Assembly (NCBI GenBank): GCA_964560765.1
Contig: CAZLMG010000003.1
Coordinates: 62,001-126,000 of the forward strand
Direction of reading: 5' to 3'
Source of the DNA: CAZLMG01 sp964560765
Lineage (GTDB): Bacteria; Bdellovibrionota_B; Oligoflexia; Oligoflexales; CAZLMG01
DNA: 64,000 bases
Below the pieces are notes generated by a model. The model was given only the letters and a program-made list of their open reading frames with translations. It had not been told where the DNA came from and made no database searches. Positions 57,044-64,000 of this stretch are shown here, piece by piece (positions within the stretch are counted from its first letter, which is position 1; each line of letters starts with the position of its first letter). The position numbers were made by a program, and so were the translations under genes.

Positions 57044-58005
57044 CGATTCGGCACCTTCTTCAATTCCTGATCTTACTCGCCGCATGGGGCCAATCAACGT
57101 CGGCACAAGCACTGCTGCAGCAAACGTCGAGTGATTTAGCGGTCCTTGAGGACGCCTTACGGTATGAAATCGAGATTCGCCCCGCTTTGAAGTCTACGGC
57201 GCTACCAGCGCTGTTGGCGCCTCCGCTGCACCATTGGCAAGAGTCGCGAACTGACTTCGCACCTTCGGTTACCAAACTGTTGAAAACCGTTTTTGATCAG
57301 CCCAACGTGGTGGTGGATTGCCAAGATTGCGATGCTTGGCGCATGCATGTGCGACGGGGTGGATCCACCATGATTCACAACGGCGCTCTTAGCTTGGAAG
57401 AGTTGGCTCTGGTCAAACGTGATCCTCGATATGCAACCGCAAAATCGGTCATTTACACAGAAGAAACTCCTTCCGGTGTCGCCATGCGCATCATTAATAT
57501 CGCTGACGGCTCGATCATCTTCCAAACTTTAGCCAGTGCTGGGGAAAGCCTGGAAGACGTCCGCCCATACCTGCACCTGACTGCAGAAAAGCAACGACGC
57601 TTGCGCGGAGAAAGCCTCTTTTACTCGTTCGTCAATTTCGGGATATATCCCACGGGAATGCTGCAATTTGAGTTCATTGAACAATGGGGCAGTCACAATC
57701 AGCACTTGTCCGGGATAGGAATCTCGCTGTTCAATCCCATTTTTGCCTTGGGTGGTGTGTACCACTATCTGCTGCGCAGCAATCGCCGCATCCATATCAC
57801 CGGGTCGGTTTACTACCCTATCGCTTCGGCACTGCAGAGCAGCATCAGCACAAACGATAGCAGCACGGGTTCCTTCGTCATCCAAGGTGGGGCCCAGTAC
57901 ACCTTTCAAAGTTCATTTGGAGTTTTTGCCGCCCTTTCCACTGAGGGGGCGATCACATTGGGATTCAACTTATACAACCCGCTACTCATGCCATTTTTGC
58001 TGTAA
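57037..58005 (+). CDS. FlgO/CsgG-like domain fused to outer-membrane barrel, copy 2
   Basis: A 322-residue exported protein with signal peptide FLILLAAWGQSTSA. The periplasmic part carries VVVDCQDCDAWRMHV, i.e. Cys95, Cys98 and Trp101, aligning with the CxxCxxW of the gene before it. The C-terminal half (from about 190) is a Gly/aromatic-rich barrel (GVYHYLLRSNRRIHITGSVY) ending in PLLMPFLL. It overlaps the preceding gene by seven bases, with GGTGG upstream of the ATG. Tandem paralogues kept in one operon suggest a hetero-oligomeric ring or pore. Family assignment is by pattern only. Confidence 0.68.
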   Translation: MVTIRHLLQFLILLAAWGQSTSAQALLQQTSSDLAVLEDALRYEIEIRPALKSTALPALLAPPLHHWQESRTDFAPSVTKLLKTVFDQPNVVVDCQDCDAWRMHVRRGGSTMIHNGALSLEELALVKRDPRYATAKSVIYTEETPSGVAMRIINIADGSIIFQTLASAGESLEDVRPYLHLTAEKQRRLRGESLFYSFVNFGIYPTGMLQFEFIEQWGSHNQHLSGIGISLFNPIFALGGVYHYLLRSNRRIHITGSVYYPIASALQSSISTNDSSTGSFVIQGGAQYTFQSSFGVFAALSTEGAITLGFNLYNPLLMPFLL

Positions 58006-58034
58006 TGGGGAATGGCATGCGCGAGGAAATGACG

Positions 58035-58682
58035 ATGAAACTTCCGAACCTCCAGCTGATCCTGTTGGCCATAGCTTTGCACCTAGGCACCGTCAGCTGC
58101 ATCAATACCAAAGAATTTTGGCGCTACGTTGTCGAGGACGACGTCGACAAAGAACTACCAAAACGGCAGCAGGGGACTCCCGACGACCCACGTCCCCTTT
58201 CACCGCATAATGTGCGTGTCGTCTACAATGATGGCGGCACGACCACCGAGGTCTTCATCCCCGTACTGACGTCTGGCCAGCAGATCATTATTGACCACAA
58301 GGCGACGGCCAGCACCCAATCCCTGAAAGTCGTGCCCATGCCCCCAACGGATGCGGACCAGGCCTTGGAAGATGCTTACATAAAGTCCGGACAGCCGGTA
58401 AACAAAAGCGCCACCGCCGTCAGCTTGTTGACGACCCATGAACGCATCCGTGAACTGGCTAAAGTTGGAAATTACGAACTCGCGCTCCAATACTGCGACC
58501 AAATTCTGGCACGATATCCTAACCATCCGAAGACGCTGCGCACCAAAGGCTCACTTCTACTGAAAATCGGCGAGCAGGAAGCAGCACTCAAAGCCTATTA
58601 CAAAGCACAGGAAGTTGAACCAGATCCGCGAGTTGATGATCAAATCAAAGCTATCGAACGCTCCACGGGAGGAAATCAGTGA
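58035..58682 (+). CDS. TPR lipoprotein
   Basis: The frame opens at an ATG (58005) overlapping the previous stop, but ATG 58035 with GAGG eight bases upstream gives the proper signal peptide and lipobox GTVSC. The mature protein has a basic, Pro-rich linker (KRQQGTPDDPRPLSPHN) and a beta segment. It ends in two or three TPR hairpins (YELALQYCDQILARYPNH and EAALKAYYKAQEVEPDPR). Such lipoproteins are common pilotins or assembly factors for outer-membrane rings. It overlaps the FliG-like gene by four bases and may dock it from the periplasm. Confidence 0.78.
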   Translation: MKLPNLQLILLAIALHLGTVSCINTKEFWRYVVEDDVDKELPKRQQGTPDDPRPLSPHNVRVVYNDGGTTTEVFIPVLTSGQQIIIDHKATASTQSLKVVPMPPTDADQALEDAYIKSGQPVNKSATAVSLLTTHERIRELAKVGNYELALQYCDQILARYPNHPKTLRTKGSLLLKIGEQEAALKAYYKAQEVEPDPRVDDQIKAIERSTGGNQ

Positions 58683-60397
58683 GTCGTCGTCTTTATCCTA
58701 CATCGTTGGGGCGTCCTTGCTACGCCCTGCTTGCTCTTGGTCTGCTGTTGAGCCGCGCGTCAGCAGTTCTTGGTCAGTCTTCGGTACAAGTTCCGCCTGT
58801 GGTGCAGCAGGAGGCCAAAGAAATCGAATCGCGGTTTTTTACGGTACTCGATGAAGAGTGCACAGCTGGCGTCTGTTACCCGGTAGGCTGCGAAGTCACA
58901 AATTTTGCGACACTCGATCAGCGCCAGACTTCGTCTTTGCCTGGCCTTGAAGAGACACCGAACGCTGCCGCCGCTCAGTATAAATTGACCTCTCTAACTT
59001 GTGCCTTTGCCTATGAACCAGGCCTCAACCGAGACAAGCTGCAGGCCGTTCGCCAACGCCTCACGCAAAAGGTTCGTAAGGTCGGTGTCAGCGTCCAAAT
59101 TCAAGCGCAGGAGCTTCAGCCGCGGCCCATCATCAACACGCCGGGAGAGGAAGCGAGCAAGGATGCGGCGAAGCCCGTGGAGTTATCCTGGGTGCAATCA
59201 TTGTGGCTAGCTTTGCTACCGTACGTTCCTTGGTTTGCACTATTGATCGCACTGACTTTGGCCACGCTTGCCATCATCTGGGGCTTTCGTCGCCTTGGAA
59301 TTGTCGAAGCACCGGCGCTAGCGGACGCATCTGCCCCCTCGGCGGCATCCGCAGCGATGAACCTGCCCGACTCGCAACCAACGCCGCAAATGCTGATTGC
59401 CCGCATCGAGCAGGTTCGAGCCAATATCGTTGGTGAACCGGACGTTCTCCAGCAGGCCTTGCGCGATCAGCTAGAACGCGAAAATTTCTCCATGCTTTGC
59501 TTGTTCTTGCGGCACTTTGGCGCTGATTTTCTTTCGTACTTTAAGACCCGACCCGAGTTCCGCGAATCCCTCGGTAAACTCAGCACGATGTACGATCGAC
59601 AAAGCAACGACGACGAATCGCCAGCAACGATTTGGGCGTTCCTCGATCGACTGGAGCGCAGCCTGACCGCCGCTAAGCTGCGCATTGACTCGCAGCCACT
59701 TGAAAGCGAGTTCGCCTTTCTGGCCGCTATGGAAGTCGATGAGCTACTAGGAGTCTTACGGGAAGTGTCTGAACCTGAGGCGCTAGCGGCAGTCGCGCAC
59801 GCACCTGCCAAACTACGCGAAAAGTTTTTTGCACAAGCGAATCCCGCGTTCACTGCCAAGTTTGTGGAATATTTAGCACGCGCTGAAAAAATGCCGGATG
59901 CCATGGTGCGGGAAACCGCGAGAAAACTCCGCGAATTGTATCGAGATAAGGGTGATGGTTATCGCACCGTCACTGTTGATCGCATTCCCTTATTGGAACA
60001 GGCCCTGAATGCTCTGGCTCCCGAAAAGCGCAAGCAGATCATGCATGACCTTGGGGAGAATGCACCACAGCTAGTCAGCGCGATCGTGCCTTCGATTTTT
60101 CTCGACGACTCCTTACCACTGCTGCCGGATCCCGTGTTGACCGAAGCGTTTCTCACACCAACACCGCAGGAAGCGGGCCATTATCTAGCGACGTTTGCCT
60201 GGGGTGATACGGTGATGCGCCGTCTCAACCCCCGACTGCAAGAAGCCATCGCCCCGCATCAGCGTCCACGCCTGGTCAATCCTAACTTGGCGGCATTGGC
60301 CCGAAACAAGATTGCCGACTTTGTCAGAGATCAAGACCGCCGGGGACAAATTGATCTACGCAAAATCAACAACGTCGTCATAGGGCAAGCCACTTGA
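58679..60397 (+). CDS. Membrane-anchored FliF/FliG-like hybrid protein
   Basis: The GTG start at 58679 has GGAGG six bases upstream. Layout (572 aa): signal peptide to about 32; periplasmic domain 33-170 with Cys61, 66, 71, 108 and a strand-helix-strand at 101-148 like a ring-building motif; one membrane helix 174-202; and a flexible Ala/Pro segment. At 236-266 RIEQVRANIVGEPDVLQQAL resembles the FliF cytoplasmic tail that binds FliG. Residues 345-420 (EFAFLAAMEVDELLGVLREV, then AMVRETARKLREL) resemble FliG middle domain. Residues 471-562 (PSIFLDDSLPLLPDPVLTEA to RRGQIDL) resemble the FliG C-terminal torque domain. A MotA/MotB pair lies 4 kb away. Similarity was read by eye; the flagellum itself is not encoded here. 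Confidence 0.7.
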   Translation: MSRRLYPTSLGRPCYALLALGLLLSRASAVLGQSSVQVPPVVQQEAKEIESRFFTVLDEECTAGVCYPVGCEVTNFATLDQRQTSSLPGLEETPNAAAAQYKLTSLTCAFAYEPGLNRDKLQAVRQRLTQKVRKVGVSVQIQAQELQPRPIINTPGEEASKDAAKPVELSWVQSLWLALLPYVPWFALLIALTLATLAIIWGFRRLGIVEAPALADASAPSAASAAMNLPDSQPTPQMLIARIEQVRANIVGEPDVLQQALRDQLERENFSMLCLFLRHFGADFLSYFKTRPEFRESLGKLSTMYDRQSNDDESPATIWAFLDRLERSLTAAKLRIDSQPLESEFAFLAAMEVDELLGVLREVSEPEALAAVAHAPAKLREKFFAQANPAFTAKFVEYLARAEKMPDAMVRETARKLRELYRDKGDGYRTVTVDRIPLLEQALNALAPEKRKQIMHDLGENAPQLVSAIVPSIFLDDSLPLLPDPVLTEAFLTPTPQEAGHYLATFAWGDTVMRRLNPRLQEAIAPHQRPRLVNPNLAALARNKIADFVRDQDRRGQIDLRKINNVVIGQAT

Positions 60398-61137
60398 TAG
60401 CGATTCGGAAAAATTTTTCAGCACTCTTGCTGCTTGTCCTACCCTCTGGATGCTATGAGGGCTGGGAGTATTACGGGCAGGGGGGAATGCCACAACCCCC
60501 AACACCTGAAATTCCAGATGTCGCCATATACTCGTACATTCTGTTCCAACCCATTTCCATGTCGGCTGGTGCCTTGGCCAGCCCCTCATGCTTTCCTGAC
60601 ACGACCATCCGCGACTTCAAGAAGGTGGAATGGGAGCAGCGCATTTCGGCGATGACGACAGCTTTAGCGAGTATGACCGACAAACTAGTCGTCAATTCGA
60701 TAAACATCAGCGCCGCTGACTGCAATATCATGACCAATGTGAATCTTGCGGCTTTGAGCAACGCACCATGGGACCCCGAGGATCCGCCAACGCAAGATCC
60801 AGCCGGTCGAGCTGCCATTCACATAAAGGCCGGGTTCTGGGACGGCGAGCCAATTGCCTCGCCGTCCGCGTTCGTGAAACGCGAGAATTGGACCGGCTGG
60901 GCCAATCTCGCGACGCAAGGGCAAAACGTTGGCAGTGCGCATTATTTCGTCATTTCTAACGCGACAAATGGCTACTTTTCGGAATGGCGTGACGCTCTAT
61001 CCGTCACGTCATACCTAGAAGGAACGCCGATCGACACGGTCGATCCTACGGCTGCTGGCATTACAGCCCGCACTGAGACCATAGCAAATGATACAGAGGC
61101 CTTCACCGAATGGATGCTAGCAGGAGGCCCCATATAA
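60394..61137 (+). CDS. Lipoprotein (247 aa) in the FliG-like operon
   Basis: The start is TTG 60394, overlapping the FliG-like stop; AGGG stands eight bases upstream. The signal peptide ends in the lipobox PSGC. A Pro-rich stretch (PQPPTPEIPD) leads to an alpha/beta domain of about 190 residues with two further Cys (SPSCFPD, AADCNIM). No family recognised. Its stop is three bases before the next lipoprotein gene. Envelope-located partner of the putative motor by operon membership only. Confidence 0.7.
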   Translation: MIAIRKNFSALLLLVLPSGCYEGWEYYGQGGMPQPPTPEIPDVAIYSYILFQPISMSAGALASPSCFPDTTIRDFKKVEWEQRISAMTTALASMTDKLVVNSINISAADCNIMTNVNLAALSNAPWDPEDPPTQDPAGRAAIHIKAGFWDGEPIASPSAFVKRENWTGWANLATQGQNVGSAHYFVISNATNGYFSEWRDALSVTSYLEGTPIDTVDPTAAGITARTETIANDTEAFTEWMLAGGPI

Positions 61138-61140
61138 CCG

Positions 61141-63222
61141 ATGAATCGCAAGCTATGCCTGCAAATTTTCTGGTTAGCATTGGCGACGGCGATCACATCT
61201 TGTCGCAAAGTGCCACTATCGGAAAATTTTGGCGGATTCAACCTCGGCACCATTGATTGGTTCCCCAACGAAGGAGTGGCCTACGTCTTCTTCTCTATCA
61301 AGGAGCGTCCCGAGCGCCTCATTCAACCATCTTTCGAACTCAGTTGGACGGCCGAGACGAAGAGTGGCGGCGAGGAGTCGCAAGAGCTGAGCCCTCTCGA
61401 TGTGAGCACTGGAGTCCACGAGCATGCGCTTCGATCGTGCGGGGCCAACCTGGTTTGTGGCAGCTACTCCTTTCGCTCAGACGGTCCGATTCGCTCAGCT
61501 CGCATGCGGTTCCTCTACGATCAGAGCAGCACTCTAAGCCGCAGCATCGAGCTAAGCATTTCCAATCATGCAAACAATCCAGCAGATCAGTTGTCTTATA
61601 GCGCCCTAATGTTTGGCGTTTTCGATACCACGAACGAATTCTTGCGCGTGCATGCGCAGCACAACTTTGCCTTTTTACCCAGTCGCAAAGTAGCGGCCTA
61701 TGGCCTGACGCGCAAATTTCGCGTCAGCGCTCCCCAACTGGAAGATCACGGCATTGACTCCCTGCGCGAACTCGCTGTCAAATCGAATGGCCCGGAGCTC
61801 TTTCCGGCCGGCGTCTGCGCTGCACCCGCAACGGCCGCTGCGGGTTCCATATTCTCCGGCACGACCCACTGGCTGAGCGAGCAGTTACCTGCTAGCAACG
61901 GCGCTGCAACAGCCTGCTTCGCTGCCGAGTACCTGGATAAGGATGAACAGTCCCTGACAAACGCAGCGTACAAAGCTATTGCCCGTCGCAATCCGCGACT
62001 AACAAGTCCCAGCTTCACTTTGCAGACCCCCCTACAGGCCGCCACGCAGATACCGATCGTCGTTAAAATCTGTGACGACGACCCGATTGCAGGCTCCATG
62101 GAGGATGCCGATTTCTATCGCTATCAGCGTCACATTCTCGATCTGAATGATCGACCGATCGATATCTGCTTTCGCTTTGGCCAGGAGCAACAGTTTAGCG
62201 ATGATTTTGCAGCCCACTTAAGTACACGCTTGGCAGCAGCGAAGGCAAGTGCCACTGAGGACCGTGACTTTGTTTTCGTGGTGCTCTTTCACCAGCTATT
62301 TAGCCGTGAGTTTCAGCAGGTGCATGCGGCCATTGCTGGACGGCTGACCGAATTAGGTTCGACGGAACGGAATGCCATCTCTCCGCGCTTGGTGGGCTCT
62401 TTGGTGTACACTGCGGATACGATATTTAAGCCAACAGCTCTCCAATCGCAGCACGTCATTTGGTGCCCTCAGGAATTGCTGACCCCTCAAGGACTCCCGG
62501 CTAATTCCCTATTCAATCAGAACTGCGTGACCGCGCAACCCTTCGAACTCGACCTGCGCGTCATCAATTTCGTGGCGCCCATGGGAGCCTTTCCCTCGCG
62601 ACAACGCTACAACGAGTACGTGGATAAGTACGGCGATGCAGGTCTGGCAAAGAAACCGTCGGTGCGCTTCCTCTCAGTCCCCACGGGCCCATCATCACTG
62701 CAGGAAAGCGGCCAAACTGTTACTTTTTTCGATAACCAACGCTACACGATCCCACAGGGGGAAAAAGTTCGTGTCTGCTTTGATCGATTGGGGCGGGAAG
62801 CAGCACATTATCGCATTCGTCCGGCAACGTTTGGGTCTGACGATCCGTCGTTGGGTATTGCTGAGGCCAGCGTACTTTGGATGGAGAGTGCAGACGCTGA
62901 TGCCGAATATCGGATCGGGCTCGCGTGGGACTACCCTTTTATCGCTCAGGTCCAATACGAAGCTGCCGTTATCGGTAACGTCGGCCCTGTAACATTTCCG
63001 GTACCTTTTCAACGTAATCGCACCACGTACGAGCGTCTCGGGGATGCTGTTTGGACAACCCAGTCCTGGCGCTTTGGCGAGAACCTACAACACTGTTCGG
63101 CGTACTGCGATCATCCCTATTTTGACGAAGCGGGCACCTATCAGATCCAGGGATCTTGGTCTTCCTATAACTCCGCTTCTTGCCCTGCACCAAACGCTCC
63201 CACCTACCCGGGGGCGAGTTGA
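61141..63222 (+). CDS. Large Cys-rich lipoprotein (693 aa)
   Basis: Signal peptide with lipobox AITSC. The mature protein is mostly beta-rich, suggesting several stacked beta domains, with about 14 Cys (for example RSCGANLVC, VKICDDDP, QHCSAYCDH). These would form disulfides outside the cytoplasm. It ends in a Pro/Ser-rich tail. No family recognised. The SD AGGAGG lies 13 bases before the ATG, longer than usual, so translation may depend on coupling to the gene before it. A large surface or periplasmic partner is plausible: an adhesin-like or ring-spanning component of the operon's complex. Confidence 0.72.
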   Translation: MNRKLCLQIFWLALATAITSCRKVPLSENFGGFNLGTIDWFPNEGVAYVFFSIKERPERLIQPSFELSWTAETKSGGEESQELSPLDVSTGVHEHALRSCGANLVCGSYSFRSDGPIRSARMRFLYDQSSTLSRSIELSISNHANNPADQLSYSALMFGVFDTTNEFLRVHAQHNFAFLPSRKVAAYGLTRKFRVSAPQLEDHGIDSLRELAVKSNGPELFPAGVCAAPATAAAGSIFSGTTHWLSEQLPASNGAATACFAAEYLDKDEQSLTNAAYKAIARRNPRLTSPSFTLQTPLQAATQIPIVVKICDDDPIAGSMEDADFYRYQRHILDLNDRPIDICFRFGQEQQFSDDFAAHLSTRLAAAKASATEDRDFVFVVLFHQLFSREFQQVHAAIAGRLTELGSTERNAISPRLVGSLVYTADTIFKPTALQSQHVIWCPQELLTPQGLPANSLFNQNCVTAQPFELDLRVINFVAPMGAFPSRQRYNEYVDKYGDAGLAKKPSVRFLSVPTGPSSLQESGQTVTFFDNQRYTIPQGEKVRVCFDRLGREAAHYRIRPATFGSDDPSLGIAEASVLWMESADADAEYRIGLAWDYPFIAQVQYEAAVIGNVGPVTFPVPFQRNRTTYERLGDAVWTTQSWRFGENLQHCSAYCDHPYFDEAGTYQIQGSWSSYNSASCPAPNAPTYPGAS

Positions 63223-63223
63223 A

Positions 63224-63937
63224 ATGCGTGACAGTGCTCCATTTCATAGTCTCTTCCGATTGCTGGTACTGGCCGCCCTTCTGCAAGGCGCAGCAGCACT
63301 CGCCAATCCCCTGCAGAGTGCCAGCATTGTCGAAGAGGTGCTAAGTCAAACCTCGTCGCCGCATGCCTTTGATTGGCGTCGATCCTTGCTGGAAATTCGA
63401 GGCGGCTATGGCTTTGTCCATGAAGCGAACAATTTTGAGAATGAAGCCTTTGCTCTCGGAGTAAGCATTCCTTCGCTATATGGCTCGTCACTGCGCGTGA
63501 ATATTCGCCGGGTCAATGTCTATAGCACCAGCTCCAGCCGCATGCTAGGCCGAACACCATTTCAGCAGGCGGCGCAGCTCACTCGCTATGAATTAGGGAT
63601 TGGCGCTGGCTATTACCTCCTCGAGGGCCGCGCCTTCTCGCGTTTAAGTCCGGTGGTCGCGGATCTAGAGTTCACGCTCTCGGGCGTTGTTGGACTGCAC
63701 TACAACCACGAGAATGCGGGGCGATTGCCAAAGTTCGGCGATCGCCCAAAACTCTATGTTGGACAGGAGCGAGCCTATTCAAAACTGACCTGGGAGTTGG
63801 GACTAGAATGGGTCGTCTACTTTCCGTCCGCCCTCGGTATCATGCTTGAAATGCAGTACCAGACGGCACCAGGAACGGATTCGGCACTCAGCGACTGGTG
63901 GTACTTTTCGGGAGGCATGCTTTGGAGCATTCAATAG
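63224..63937 (+). CDS. Outer-membrane beta-barrel-like protein (237 aa)
   Basis: The open frame extends upstream inside the previous gene, but the ATG at 63224 (one base past its stop) gives a signal peptide (RLLVLAALLQGAAALA). A short helical segment is followed by about eight amphipathic strands rich in Gly and Tyr (GGYGFVHEANNF, LGIGAGYYLLEGRAF, WELGLEWVVYFPSALG). It ends GGMLWSIQ. The pattern fits a small OmpW/OmpX-sized barrel, though no named family is recognised. The stop overlaps the next gene's start by sixteen bases. Confidence 0.7.
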   Translation: MRDSAPFHSLFRLLVLAALLQGAAALANPLQSASIVEEVLSQTSSPHAFDWRRSLLEIRGGYGFVHEANNFENEAFALGVSIPSLYGSSLRVNIRRVNVYSTSSSRMLGRTPFQQAAQLTRYELGIGAGYYLLEGRAFSRLSPVVADLEFTLSGVVGLHYNHENAGRLPKFGDRPKLYVGQERAYSKLTWELGLEWVVYFPSALGIMLEMQYQTAPGTDSALSDWWYFSGGMLWSIQ

Positions 63938-64000
63938 CAAGGCGTTCGTCCGATCCGAAACGATGGTTGGTGGTCCTTGCGACCATGCTCGCCACGGCCG
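63922..64000 (+). CDS. Start of a further exported protein (partial)
   Basis: TTG 63922 has GGAGG six bases upstream and overlaps the end of the previous gene, so the operon continues. The visible 26 residues form a signal peptide: a basic n-region (ARRSSDPKR) and a hydrophobic core (WLVVLATMLATA). The rest lies beyond the window. Confidence 0.6.
   Translation, partial: MEHSIARRSSDPKRWLVVLATMLATA

Overview
The window is from a Gram-negative bacterium (moderate GC, roughly mid-50s % by eye). Signs of an outer membrane include many lipoproteins with clear lipoboxes, a TolC/RND efflux pair, a secretin and several beta-barrel proteins. RCC1-repeat lipoproteins, a DUF342/FapA protein, EpmA, biosynthetic SpeA, DUF4301 and many one-off exported proteins fit the Bdellovibrionota/Oligoflexia better than an enteric bacterium. 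That placement is inferred from gene content; no rRNA or tRNA gene is present. Many starts are GTG or TTG backed by strong Shine-Dalgarno (SD) sequences, so several genes are trimmed or re-started relative to their longest ORF.

Layout. 1-6.1 kb: a very large TPR protein running off the left edge, and a divergent hypothetical. 6.1-10.3 kb: an FbpABC-type importer operon (binding protein, ATPase, double permease). 10.5-14.3 kb: a pseudo-receiver/PilZ protein with a textbook terminator, a TlyA methylase, a hypothetical and a small HTH-like protein. 14.4-21 kb: a second, orphan binding protein paired with a DUF4301 protein, then DUF342 and RlmN. 21.1-27.9 kb: phosphofructokinase, a HAMP-only membrane protein, a 35-residue highly basic ribosomal-type peptide, and a helical protein/Lon-like protease/EpmA operon. 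27.9-32.6 kb: a reduced Tad-like locus (short CpaC/RcpA-type secretin, two TadE-like proteins, a FecR/TPR/barrel protein). 32.7-38.7 kb: CoaD, RsmD, SpeA, a UPF0178 protein and small exported proteins. 38.8-47.1 kb: a surface/lipoprotein island with an RCC1 lipoprotein joined to a Ser-rich stalk, a large lipoprotein, a coiled-coil exported protein and a second RCC1 lipoprotein broken by two frame changes. 47.5-52.1 kb: TolC and RND genes with no adaptor gene. 52.1-54.5 kb: YciH, a small exported protein and a MotA/MotB-like pair.

The most interesting region is 53.1-64 kb. A MotA-MotB-like proton-channel pair is transcribed divergently from a tightly overlapping operon of at least ten genes. 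One of these (58679-60397) reads by eye as a single-pass membrane protein with a periplasmic domain, then a FliF-tail-like segment, then FliG-like N, middle and C-terminal domains: a FliF/FliG-like hybrid outside any flagellar operon. Its partners are lipoproteins (one with TPRs), two paralogous exported proteins that join a FlgO/CsgG-like domain carrying a CxxCxxW motif to an outer-membrane barrel, and a further barrel protein. Together they suggest an undescribed proton-driven machine spanning the envelope, with stator, membrane-anchored torque partner and outer-membrane ring. The domain assignments were made by reading alone and need profile searches.
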